A stretch of DNA of 64,000 bases from positions 124,001 through 188,000 of the forward strand of contig OZ234493.1 in assembly GCA_965153455.1 (NCBI GenBank), given 5' to 3'. Origin of the DNA: Sphagnum compactum (taxonomy: Eukaryota; Bryophyta; Sphagnopsida; Sphagnales). This document shows positions 25,601-37,629 of this stretch, piece by piece. Within the stretch, counting starts at the first letter, position 1; every line of letters begins with the position of its first letter. Both the position numbers and the translations under genes were made by a program. A model generated the notes under the pieces. It saw nothing but the letters and a program-made list of their open reading frames with translations, did not search any database and was not told the origin of the DNA.

Positions 25601-25828
25601 TACATTGCCACTAGTGTATTCCTTAAGAAAAGGCTTGATGACGGAAGGATAAGAAAATCGGAACGTGAAAATAAATTAAAGAAAACACAACATACATACC
25701 ATGTAACTGGATGATGTCGTCGTCTCTGAAGAACTGACGACTCCGTGAACAGCAGCAGGAGAGGAAGCCAACGGAGACGGCAACACGAGTGAAGCAGAAG
25801 CAGGAATTACATCAACCGGAGGAGCCAT
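16611..25828 (-). CDS. LD: LUMINIDEPENDENS (LD) homeodomain-like nuclear regulator
   Basis: Orthologue of Arabidopsis LD, a nuclear autonomous-pathway regulator. Fifteen exons with consistent phases can be joined: 25828-25700, 25423-25238, 24529-24505, 23896-23766, 23570-23293, 22775-22718, 22136-22043, 21946-21818, 20871-20783, 20526-20453, 20260-20161, 19393-19030, 18765-18637, 18402-17771, 17627-16611, giving 1144 aa (Arabidopsis about 950). Recognised LD blocks: LQCGLTGVNPLRQAM (about 91-105); homeodomain-like LSPEALSCLRAVFAV to VREYFVTQRSHLR (114-180); an armadillo-like block ending LRFYHLS then LMSKWSKLL (230-320); LSADEIRRAKQRARL (472-486); WTVPPEM (591-597); YDDSLTP (649-655); DPQLLKLLLSNPGL (726-739). 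The C terminus is Pro/His/Gln-rich. Exon 3 is only 25 nt. The 20161 donor (GT followed by CTGT) and the 21946 acceptor are the weakest junctions. The start is the ATG before APPVDV; an upstream ATG at 26050 is in frame but lies in pyrimidine-repeat DNA. Confidence 0.9.
16858..16887. repeat. (GGA)n trinucleotide run coding poly-proline in LD
   Basis: In the last LD exon the minus-strand reading gives a run of prolines, followed by LPPAAAVW. It is a length-variable coding microsatellite, typical of the low-complexity LD C terminus. Confidence 0.8.
20916..21175. repeat. 130-bp tandem duplication in an LD intron
   Basis: Two copies start at 20916 and 21046 with GATTCTTAAAATTAAGATAA and run to about ATATATATCCAGGAATGCTT, differing at only a few positions. 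The duplication lies between the exons ending at 21818 and starting at 20871, so it does not affect coding sequence. Confidence 0.9.
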
Positions 25829-25949
25829 GCCTGCAGTGACACGAGCAGCGGCGTCAACAACGCTCCCCGTCGTCTTCTCCCTCTCGCGCTCTGCAACTCC
25901 TCTTCTTCCATTGCCCTTGCGCTCCGCCACAACCGGGGAGGGGGTTGGG

Positions 25950-26840
25950 GCGGAGTTGTTGTCTTTTACATAGGATCTTTTGTCTTTCCCTCTTCCGTTT
26001 TCTTTTAGGGTTAGTAAACCCTTCCTTCTTCGGGTTGTCTCTTCAATCACTAGGTACGTCCTTCTCTTTTACCTATCACATTTTGTCTATCTTTTGCCTA
26101 GTGCAGTTTTCTTCTTTTCCTCTTTTCTCTCCCAGCGGTTGTTGAACCCGTGTTGGGCGGTTGTTGTCTTTTACATAGGCCTTTTTGTTTTCCCCCCTTC
26201 CTTTTTGTTTTAGGGTTTGCAGCGATTCTTTCTTCGGGTTGTCTTTTCAATTGGGTGCCACTTCCTTCTGTCTTTTACCTAACGTAATTCTCTTCTTTCC
26301 CTCTTTTTCTCTCCACCTATGGTTGAACCCTTGTTGGGCGTTTATTTCTTTTACATAGGCTTTTTAGTCTTTCCCTCTGCTTTTTTCTTTTAGGTTATGC
26401 AGCCCTTCTTGCTTCGGGTTGTTTCTTTAACATAATTCTCATAGTTTTCTTTGTCTTTGACCTACTGTAGTTTTTTCTTCTTTCCCATTTTTTTTCTCTC
26501 CAACTGTTGTTTAACCCGTGGTGGGCAGTTATTTGATTTTGTCAAATAACCTACGGTTCCAATTCTTCAGACAATTTTGAGAATCAAAAGAATATCCGGA
26601 TCTAGGACGGTTATCTATTTTTTTCTTTCACATAGGGTTTGTCGTCGTCTTTCCCTTTTCTTTTCTCTTGGGTTTTGTAGCCCTTCTTCGGGTTGTCTCT
26701 TCTTTAACTACTTCCTTCTCGCGTTTGTCACAGCGTTTCTCTGTCTTTTACATAGTGTAATTTTTCCTTCGTTCCCTCATTTCTCTCCAGCTGTTGTTGA
26801 GCCGGTGCTGGGCGGTTATTTGATTTTGTCAAACCCTAGA
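25950..26840. repeat. Degenerate pyrimidine-rich tandem repeats upstream of LD
   Basis: Units of about 180-290 bp recur. Each has TCTTTTACATAGG or a variant (near 25965, 26168, 26347, 26625), then TTTCTTTTAGGGTT, TTCGGGTTGTCTCTT, and finally GTTGTTGAACCC(G)TGTTGGGCGG. They lie just 5' of the LD start on the minus strand and could form its leader or promoter. Open frames here come from the pyrimidine bias. Confidence 0.75.
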
Positions 26841-26981
26841 GTATCGAGTTTTCTGAAAATTTTGGAATCCGAAGAAATTCTGGTTCTAAGACGGTTATCT
26901 GATTTTAAAAACTACTCTACAGTTCCCATTTCTAGGTTCTTGGACAGGGTCTTTCAGTTTTTGCAGATTGCATTTGCCTAG

Positions 26982-27165
26982 ATAGCCCAGATAGGGAAAC
27001 TGGCCATTTAATTCAAATATCTAAATATTAATATTTAAGCATTCTTAGTATTTTAAAAATTCAGGCATTTAATTCAAGGAATATTTAATGCCTAAATATT
27101 AAATTCCTAGATATTTAAATATTAATATTTAGTTTCCTACATAGCCCAGATAGGGAAACTGGCCA
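26982..27165. repeat. Paired 24-bp direct repeats around AT-rich DNA
   Basis: ATAGCCCAGATAGGGAAACT, continuing GGCCA, occurs at 26982 and again at 27141. The DNA between is nearly pure A/T with several self-complementary TAAATATTAATATTTA words. It may be a small excised or collapsed element. Confidence 0.7.
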
Positions 27166-27169
27166 GTTC

Positions 27170-29740
27170 CTTGAAATTTTTGAGAACCTTGAGTCAAGGA
27201 TGCACATACCCGACCCTTATCCACCAAATTTTTCTTTGGGAAAACTGTCCAACATTGGTTACAAGGTTCAACGGGTGTTGGGAGGTTCTCACTTTTTTGG
27301 AACTTGCAATATGTATATATTGGTGGGTAAGAGTAGGGTTTATGTTCACCAATAATTCTGTATACTTTTATAAATTCATACTTGTTAAAAAATGATTAAG
27401 GTTTTTTTTTGATTTATTGGGGCACTTCTAATGACTTTTCATAACAAGTTGTCAAAAAAAATCATTCATATGAAAAAACTATTTTGGGACAAAAGCACAT
27501 GCAGTTTTCATGTAAAATAACACTTGTGGCTCATTTGGGTGCGTTTTTACCCTTTTGCCAATTGCAAAACTATCTAATCCATATCACCCACGATTTTTTC
27601 TTTAAAGGTTTTGAGTTGGGTGCTAGGTTGTAAAGGAAAATAGGTGGTGAAAGAAGTTGCCAATTGAGGGACTTTTTAATCCAAATGACCCATCATGCTT
27701 CTTTGAAGGTTCTAAAATTGGGTGTTTAGGCTGAAAAAAAAGCAATGAAAGAAGTGTTTTTTTGCCAACTACGGGATTGTCTAATCCAAATGATTCACCA
27801 CCTTAATTTATTTTGAACACACAAGGGATCTTGGGGATCCTTTGTAGATTGTAATGTTTTTCCATAATAAAATTGTCCATTGTTTTAACATTCTTGTTTT
27901 GGGAAAATGCATGATTAGTCATAAGTAAGTTGTAATAAAAATATGTTCCTTTAATCTTTCAATAACATATTGAAGTGAGGTCATGTTTTTGATATCCTCC
28001 TACATCTAAACAATCTAAAATTGATACTTGTTTGTCAAATTGGAACCTAATCGACAACTAATTAGAACCTATCCCAACCTAACTGTTAATCGAGCGTGAG
28101 CAAGGTAAAGTAGACATCTCATGGCTCCTTGTTAAAGAATTACATGTAGCCATAAAAAGGTTTTAATGTATCAAAAGTAATTTTTTTTTTGGTCTAATAA
28201 TTAACATGATGATAATCTTTCATTTTATATTTGAAAATTTGAAAAACCCTATCTTGAAAATAGGATTAAGTAGAATTTTTAAAAATGTTTCTACTTATAC
28301 AAAATGTTTCATCTTGCAAAATGGGTTACATGTAGATGAAATATTAATTCTTAAAAATTTTCAATTTTAATGGAGCTCTAAAAGATATTTATGTATTATC
28401 AAATTATGGATGTTATTATCATAATATATCAATTTATTAATATGAAGTAGGTTTGAACATCATTTTGACCTAATTAATTTCAAATGTACTTTCAATTCAC
28501 TTTTATGATATCAAAGTTATTCAAACTTTGTATTCAACTTCCCATAAATTAAATGCAGAGACCTATGGTTTTATATTTCTATTTTAAAATATTTTGAATC
28601 TACTTTCTTGCGTCCATATCAAAAATTGTTTCATTTTTTAATTGGATTTTGAAAAGACTACTTTTCTTATCTACTTTACCTTGCTTACACCCAACCAACC
28701 TATCTAAACATAATTACTAATTGGGAACAAGAACAAACATTAAATTTTTTTAAAAATTGAATCAAAACTGACCTATTTGAACATAATTGTTAACAAAGAA
28801 CCATCCTATATGAGTTTGAAGTTATAGGATGAAAAAATATAATAAGTTTGGACATATATAGTTTTGGCTAAACTCATTTAGGATGAAGAACATATCTCCA
28901 AACTTTTGTAATATAATCCATACAAAGAAAAGTAGATGATAAAAGAGGAAATAAGACCAAAGTACTTTAACATATGCAAGAATGAAACTATTGATTACAC
29001 TAGCGATTCAATGTCCTTCTCATCTTTTTGAGGATGATGATGATGTGTTTTTTCTTCCATCTCCAACAATTTTTTTGATCGTCAACAACATAAACATTTC
29101 AGAAAACAATTTCATAATATTTCATTGAAAAGACTTTTAAAAAAGTAAAGATGATAACAAAATTGAACATGACAAATGTTTAAAACCAACAACTAATTTA
29201 ATTTTATGTGTTCATTTAAATTATTGCACATGAGTGACATCATAAGTTTAATGATTTGTTGAAGCAACAACTTGACATTATCTAGTGTTGCTAATAAGAA
29301 CAAAACGTATAGTTTCACACACTTCAAGCAATCCTACTCATACCAACCCATGTGTTTGCAACTTGTGTCCAAATGAATCATTTTTGTTATTGCCATTTCA
29401 ATTGTCATTTGTGCCACCATGGTAAAAATGATTTGTAACCATGTATTCAACGACAAAATGGTTTTAAGTTGTAAATGTGACTATGATTTATGCTTATTGT
29501 TAATTTGAATGAAAACAAAAATGAAAATTGTTTTCATATCATCCACAATTAGTGGTGTCCAACAATAGATGAAAACTTGATTGTTTTTATGATTAGTAAA
29601 TTTGGTTCATATGTGATTAGACAACATGTGATGTTTTGTTCAACTTGAATTATGATTATACATTATAGTTGCAAATGCACATGTGTAATGGCTAATTAAT
29701 GCATGCAGTACGTCACATTAATTTAAATAGTCTAAATAGC
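27170..29740. other. AT-rich gene-free region
   Basis: No recognisable gene. The open frames are short and in AT-rich, low-complexity sequence. Confidence 0.6.
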
Positions 29741-29749
29741 TTATGCAAC

Positions 29750-30120
29750 CTTGAAGTAACCTTCAGGTAGCTTAGGTAGCCCTTAAGTAGTCCAAACAAG
29801 CGTTAAATAACTAAGAAACACCTTTGTAAGCCCCTAGGTAGCTTAATTAATTTAAGCAACATTTAAGTAACCCCTAGCTATGGCCATAAGTATATTAGTT
29901 AATTTAAACAACCCTGATGTAGGCTGCCAAATACCATAATTAATTTAGGCAACCCCTAGGTAGCTTTCGTAGACTTTAAATAACCTAAATAACCCTTAAA
30001 TAACTTAGGCAACCTTTAAATAATTTCGGGTAGCCTAAACAACTCCTAAATAACCTAGGTAACCCCTAGATAGGCTTGTACATAACCTAGGCAACCCCTT
30101 GGTAGCCCTTAATACCTTGT
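29750..30120. repeat. Degenerate short-period repeat (CCTAGGTAG / CCTTAAATAA words)
   Basis: Words such as CCCCTAGGTAGCTTA, CCCTTAAATAACTTAGGCAA and AACCTAGGTAACCCCTAG follow one another with a loose period of 12-13 bases over about 370 bp. A related, shorter stretch with TAGCTTAG words occurs at about 8281-8415. The array is too irregular to give a single consensus. Confidence 0.6.
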
Positions 30121-33100
30121 AATGTCTTTCACAACAAAAAAATTATGATTTGTTCAAGGCAACTAAAAAAAAAAATAGTCACATGTGTCATTTACAACCA
30201 AAAATAGTCGAATAAACTAGTTGTGAATATGCAAATTCTTGGAGAGACAAAACAAACTTAAGAAGTTGTAAAGTTTACAAATCAAATTCCTACATCCATG
30301 GAAGGGATTTTTAAAAATTCATGCTATGAACTAGGGTTTGTAGAAGAACACCTCATAAAATAGAAAGAAGTTCAAGGATTATTATTGCAATAACCATTTG
30401 CATGACCATTTTCATGTGTGTTGTGTTTCATTCAATAAGTAGGCATTTTGAATGGCGATAATGAGTATTCAATAAATAGGCTCTATTTAATTCCATACTA
30501 ACTTGCAATTTGTTTGATTTAATGGTCATAGGTAACTTGGTAAGTTCAATTATTTGTGTTATCAATTTGAACATGGGCATATTTAAGCTTTAATGAGTAT
30601 TAATGGACAAGGATGTACTAGTGATTGAAATAACCCATTCCTAAATGTGAAACAACATTTAGTGTAAAATGGAAAGACTTTATTAAATAGAATTTCCCTC
30701 CACAAAATAAGGAGCTCGGATGTTTTGTTTTTTTGGGAGGTTCTTATGTTTTAAGGGGGGGTTTGTAGATTTGTAATTCCCTTCTTCATCTTTCCTTTCA
30801 TATGAAAGAAAAAAAATTATTTGATATTATTTATTCAATTTTACTTTTAATCATTGATTAATAATTATCTTACAATAAGTATGACAATTTAAAATTTTAA
30901 AATAAAAACTATATTAAATTGAATGTAATAAACAAATAAATTACAAGAAGTTTTACTTTGTTATGACTCAAAAAGGTGAAAATCTAATATGAAATGAAGA
31001 TCATTTGTTTAATCTAAATACAAGCATGAACCTTCAAATCAAGACTCATGCAAAATTGAACAATTATTTTTGTAGTCTATCACATACAAGTTATCCAAAA
31101 ACTCTATATTGGTGGGATTTTAACAAAGTATACAACAATATGTCAAATGATTCTTCATGTTTGTGTATGTTTAAGTACTCGAAAATGTAATTGCACATGA
31201 TGTACATGAAATTCAAACATATATTATTCCTTCACATGGCCTTGCATACTTTGTAATAAACTTGTAATAGAAGATGTATTAGAAATAGACAATGTCATGT
31301 TTCAATTATTCAAATTTTGGAATTAGTGGCTACCCACATGGGTCACAACAATTGGCTACATAATTAACTATTTGTCATGTTGTATCAAGATGTCCTTCAC
31401 CGTTATATATACAATTTTGGAATGCAATGTTTGTTTCTTTAGTTAGATTTACCATGGCTTTTGACATAAATGTGCCTCCTGCATTCAAATTAAGAACAAC
31501 AATGCATTTCATTTATTCCAATGGCTCTCAATTTTCCTTGTTTGTTCGATTAGCAACCACCATCATCAAAGAAAATGCAACATTGAGGTCTTCATCCAAA
31601 TTAGATTTTATCAAAATTCAAACAAGTATGTTGAAAAATTTGAAGCAATTATGAAAAAATATAAATACCTTCAACTTCTTTATAGACTTTTCAACAAATT
31701 TCTTTTCTACAATTTGTTCCAAGCTTTTGCCATATGCAAGATTATCAATTACCACAGCTAGAAAAGATCTCACAATAGATCTATACATACAAAATAATTT
31801 CCCGTTAAACCTTAAGTGTAACTATCTTATGGGAATCAAAATAAACAAAAAGACAAATATTCTTTGTTTTTTGAACAACTCATGTTTTTCAAACAACACC
31901 TTTTCTCATAAGTGAAAATGTAATCACAATTGATTTCACTAAATATTATACTTTGCAAAGCGCAACTATGAGTGTCTTGATCTACACGATCATATATGCA
32001 CAACAAAAAAATATCAAACCAACAAAAACCACTAAATGTTTCAACAAACATTTTGTTTTAAAAACAAACATGTAACTTACTTTGAATAACTTTCAAGGTC
32101 CTAGTGCCTTGTAATTTTCATGTTGTATTCCATAGGCACAAGAGCCTTTAACCCCTTTGTTATAACGATCCCATGGCTTTACTTATTTGTAATCTTTTTA
32201 CCTTTTAATTCTGGAATGTCCTCAATACAAGTCATCTACTTAACAAATCAAGAATATTTTAAACTAGAGTTTTAGAAAACCACACTTGTTCACTTGAGTC
32301 TTGCAATCTTGGCTTCAACTAAAAGAAAAGAAGACGAAATCTTACATCAACATCAAAATTTTAAAAGTGCTAATCACATCGTGAACATAATAGTTAATCG
32401 GTGGTCAATGGTCTTTCACTTTGTAGTGGCCAACTTCAAAGTTCTAATTTTTATTCAACCCCCAAGTTGATACGTACAAAAAGGGTATAGAAAAGGATAA
32501 TATAAAAATTAGAAATAGAGGAGAAAGCATATATAAGTATGCACATACTCATCATGAGTTTTGTGAACAATAACAAATTAAAACAATTGTAGAACAAATT
32601 GAATCATAAAAATTTGAAAAAAAATTATATTTTAAAAACACATGAAGGTCATTTGAATGTAATGAAAAATCTATGTCATCCACCTTCTTCAACTCATTAG
32701 CACCTATGGTAAGATAATTATACATACAAAAATATTCAAATTTCATAATAACATCGCTAGTGTGTTAATTTGACCTTATTTTTAATTTATAATGATCTAC
32801 TTTTCAAACATGGTTAAGGCATCCGACTTCTTAATGTTTCAGTTGAGACCAATGATATATGGCCTCCTAGTGACTTCATCGGTAGCAAATTTCATGCACT
32901 GGTCAATATGCAACATTTATGTGAATATTGAACCCTACCATAGACTTTCCGAAGGCAACAACATTAGATTTTTCCCAAGACCTAATGACTCACCCTAGAA
33001 CCCTAAATAGACTTGTAATACTACATCACAACATTGTACACTAATTAGGTGAAACCAAACACAAACATAAATAAACACATAAAAAAGGACAAAGGTGATA

Positions 33101-34829
33101 ATTCAAAAACATAATCACAAACAAAAAAAAAACCTATTTAGAAAGGTTATATATGGTTTCAACAAAAAGATTGCTTCCATTGAAACAATTACAAAGGAAT
33201 GGCAACCAAAAAAAAAACCAAGCAAGAATAAATATAAACACAAGAACAAATGAAATTAACGTGTATGAAAGTAGAAAGGAATGTTGAGGAGGATTAAAAT
33301 GACAATGAGCCTTCGTGATGTAGGCATGTTGACTTTTGCTACAATAAAAACCAAAGAATTCTTGCAACTAGCAATAGAGGCACAATGTTGTTCAAAACAT
33401 TGATTCACCAAGAATGTCATGTGAAAAAATATGGAATGGAGAAGTTACAAATGGGAAGCAATTTAAAACACATCAAGAAAACAAAAGTTAAAGACAAAAA
33501 CACAACAAAATAAAAGTTTTGTTATTGTAGCTATGTAGAGCTTCACTATTGTAGCAAAGGGGAAGGTGAAATATGCAATGAACATATGTGTAACATCCAC
33601 AAAAGATTTCCACCATGTCCAATCAAAGCAATTTACATCATCAAAACTTCATCACCGTGTCACTATTAAACAATGCACATCTAACCACTTTTACCAAACA
33701 ATTAGAAAAAATTCACCATCCGATCTCATTGGATTTGCCACTAATCCAATCTACTTAATCGCGAATCTCAAATAAGAACCAAACTCAAAATCCAATGATG
33801 AATTTTGACAAATTTGACATTAAACCATTTAATTATCAATTTTAAAAAGGTTAAAAGATTGATCCAATAGTGAATCTTTAAATAACACCGAAGATTTGAC
33901 CTTTTTCGACCATTCAATTGTGACCTAAATTGTTATTTGATACAAATGTTCACCGCTAGTGTAACATATCATTCGTCCATTCTTTTCTGTTCAATGGGTT
34001 TGTTCAATGAGGGTATCCAATACTTATATTTAGGGTTGCCACCTTTTGATTAAGCAGATTGTGGTCATTGATACTTGGCTTTTGATTTTTTCACAAGGTG
34101 GTCACATTTTTGTTCCAATAGGTAGCCAATAATACAGAAGGTTGTTTCAACATTTTGATTTGAATATATCATTTATAACCAAATTTGATTAAATCTTCCC
34201 ATGGGTGGGGGTTACATCACCAAATTGATAGATGGGGGCATTTTCTCCTTAGTGCACTTTGTAGTTTAACCAAGCTTAAAGGTTTATTAGTGTTTAGAGT
34301 GCAACTTAGACCCAACAACTTTGTGTAACACATAAAGGACACATAATTAAACAATTTTATTTCATCTTTCATTCACTTATAATTGAAACTAAATAATAAG
34401 CAAACATGAAATGATTTTTTCAATACACTATGAAACAATTCACAAACACTTTCATGTCTATGCATTTTCATGGAAAAAATATTTGCTCCATGGCATGGCA
34501 TGGCATTCGAGCTACAGTTTCACAATCTTGAGTCCCTGGCAGAGCACTCAGAATTGAAATAACAACAAAGCGTCTACACGAAACACAAACAATAGTTTAG
34601 CATGCAAGTTTGTTCACCAAGCTCTTAGTAAGTCTGATGCCAGGCCGACCAATGCACAATTGACCAGACCTCTGAACACCAGTACCAGGCTTCACAAACT
34701 TTCTTCAAGCCAGGAATTCAATCTCCTGGAGAAATCTGAGAAACATTTCAGGAGGTCCTGACTCCGGATTGAAAGATAGCACACTCATGAAATGAGAGAA
34801 TAACTCAATCAATGAGCAATCAATGAAAT
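30121..34829. other. AT-rich gene-free region
   Basis: No recognisable gene. Short frames at 31427-31654 and 32792-32998 match nothing I know. The last few hundred bases before 34830 should contain the pectate lyase 3'UTR. Confidence 0.55.
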
Positions 34830-37626
34830 TCAGCAAGCTCCACCCACTTGACAGTAACTTATGGGACCTGCATCTGCTGTCATGTTTCCCACCATGGTAG
34901 AAGGCAGTGCAACGAAACTAGTGGCTTGGGTGTCGTAGATCGTACTGTTCCAAAAGGAGGAATTTCTTGCACCTGAGGGTGTGAAGAAAGCGCCATTCAA
35001 GAATAGGTCACCGGATGATGTCCAATTCCAAGTGTTTGCGGATCCAAAATCACTGCCTCCATCATCGATGCGCATAGTCACCTGCAAAGTGTGTTTTATG
35101 GATTCATCAGCGATGGACCCTAAATTATTTGTCATCATCAGATCATTGCAGCAGAGAAAAAACAGAGCCCTGAGCTGGAAGAGAATATAATATTATGTTG
35201 TGGAATCAACTTGATTGACGCTGTAGATTATAGTAGTTTGTTGACTCTGCCCTTAAGGGTAGAGACATTGTGAAGCACCCAGAGAAACGGGCCAAAGTTT
35301 GGTACCGCTACATTCTAGTGTCATGTGGAAGTGCACTATTAAAAAACATTTCCAACATAACTGAAGGATCTACTTAGGCTTCGCCATGCTAATCACCATG
35401 TGTTAAATCCAAATCAGTATGTTGAATATCTATAATCCGTATGGATGTCATTTCAAGGCTAGAGCGCTAGGTAGCTAAAGATCATAACCAGCTTGATTTG
35501 ATCACGAAGAAGAATTCTTACCTCCTTCGAGGTGCTGACATTGGGAGCAGAGTAACGATTTCCCTCGCTGTTGATGGTGGGAGCCTCACTGCCTCCTACT
35601 GCATATATCCCCCATGATGTGTAGTCGTTGTTCACCACATGAAAGAACCCATGTCGGCATCTGCAATGTCGGAAAGAAAGGGGGAGGAAAGTCTACTAAG
35701 TTGAAAGCTCATCAAGGGTTAAGGGTTTATCAAGCTCATCAAGCTGGTTATTCACAACATTCTTGAATCATGTGATTTGTTACTGTTTTATGGCATCCCA
35801 ATGGCATGCGCCTCGTACAAGCAAGATCTTGAGATTAATTAGTATGTACCATGATCTAAGAAGTGAGCAAAAGAGCATGACAAATGACTGACTGACTGAC
35901 CTTGGCAGGCGCTGCGTGAGATTGGCCCCAAAATGGTTGAACGCAACTGTAACCCGCAAGTTGCCGTCCATAGTGTCATTTGGATGTGCACCAAGAAGCA
36001 TCACCTGCACGCGTGGTTGCGAACAACACCGTGGTTAGAATAAACGATTTCCTTCTGACTGGCAACTTGAGAGCAACGTCCTCAGCGAGAAAGAAAACCA
36101 GATCACGCTTTCAAGCAATCGTTCACTTAGCTAAGACGACCAAGAAGAACAAGAGGACAAGGTTTTGCGCACTGGACTTGCACACCTTATCATGGTCGGT
36201 GAAATAGTTGTTGGAAACGGTGATATCAGTTGATCCCATAATGACATCAACGAGTCCATCTGCGCAATTGGCGAAGTAGCAGTGATCAACCCAGATGTCC
36301 TGAGACCCGAAGATGTTAACAGCATCGCCGTCGGTTGTTCCTCTTTGCCCGAAATGTGTGCTATTGCTTCGAACTACCGCAGGTCCGGTAGAGATGCAGT
36401 CGTGGATGTGAACTCCGTGAACGATGACGTGAGTCACGTATTCCAGCGTTAGACAAGCGCCACCAGCGATATGGATATCGAAGCCTCTGCCGTCGATGGT
36501 CTTGAAACTGGACATGATAAGCTCTTCTTTGAGAGTCAGGTTCATATCGCTGGCGAAGATGATCCACAGAGGCTCTGCCTGAGTAACACCGTAGCGCAAC
36601 GTGCCTGGTGCGGGGTTCACAGTATCATTGTCACTGTTATCGGTAACAATATAGATCTGCCCTCCTTGTCCACCGACGGCCTTACTGCCGAACCCGAGAG
36701 CACAGTCCGCAAGGTTTTGCCGGTTATTTTCCCAGTTGGGATCACATCTCCAGCAATCATCGATCGGATTTCCAGATCCACAGCCGCTTTGGAGAACTGA
36801 TCTTCCAGTGTAGTCGCGGATCCTTCCCTCTGTCTGCTCATTGCTGCACATAAACTCGAATGTTATCCTTGATTGCAGGTAAACTACCTACTCGGTGCTC
36901 TGGACATCGAAATCCCTGATGAAGTACGAGAATCGATGAGCGGTCACATACAAGGCCTAGAATGGAAAGTTCAATGCAATAATTGCTTGTAATCTAATAC
37001 ATGCAGCACTAGAACAAATATCACTTTCTAAGGAACCACCGAAAGCACGCGCAATGAAGAGGTTGCAACTGTCTGTAATTCATGAATGATATCGCATCTT
37101 GTGCAGTCTTCTCGTGTTAAATCGAAGTTTATACGGATCATAATGGTTGTAATTCTCACTGTTATCGCAATTGATCGCTACTGCAGCGGCGCAGGTACAT
37201 ACTTTTCGGTTCTGTATTGATCTTACTACAACCGATAGCGACAACCTGTTCTCTTTGCAGAAAAGACGACTTCGTATGTATAGGAAACGACTTCACCGCG
37301 TTGCAAGGTGAAAGAATTACGAGAAACAATTTATGTCTTGACTACGAATCCGAGCGCAATCAACAAACAATGACGAGTTGCAAAACTTACCTCGACCCCA
37401 CGTTGAATGCCGCCCACCCGTCCGCCTCATCGACCCTGGAAGTCACAACTCTTCCTCCACCACCAGCTAGCCGCGAAGCCAAATCTAAAGCTGGAACCTG
37501 TCTGACAGCTCCGCACACAGAAACACTCCCACACATTACAGTAGCAAACACGAACAATGGGACCACGACGTCCCCAACCGAGTGCCGCATTGACGAATTA
37601 GCTGAGCCAAATAATAAACGCGCCAT
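34830..37626 (-). CDS. Pectate lyase, polysaccharide lyase family 1, secreted
   Basis: Cleaves de-esterified homogalacturonan in the cell wall by calcium-dependent beta-elimination. Five exons join in phase: 37626-37391, 36843-36186, 36004-35901, 35660-35522, 35081-34830, giving 462 aa, close to plant PL1 proteins. Residues about 17-40 form a hydrophobic signal peptide ([14 protein letters not shown]). Family blocks: [16 protein letters not shown] (104-119), [11 protein letters not shown] (121-131), [10 protein letters not shown] (249-258), WVDHC (263-267), ADGLVD with calcium-site aspartates (273-278), the RxPxxR catalytic motif RLPRCR (330-335), [12 protein letters not shown] and EGNRYSAP. 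The C terminus has several N-glycosylation sequons and ends YCQVGGAC. The start is the ATG giving MARLL; the in-frame ATG nine codons upstream is less likely because it lengthens the region before the hydrophobic core. All family-critical residues appear intact. Confidence 0.93.
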
Positions 37627-37629
37627 CGA

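Noticed and set aside
25676-26050. LD start at the upstream ATG (26050)
   Set aside because: The extra 74 codons lie in the repeat-rich upstream region and are Arg/Lys-rich without similarity to LD. ATG 25828 begins a cleaner N terminus.
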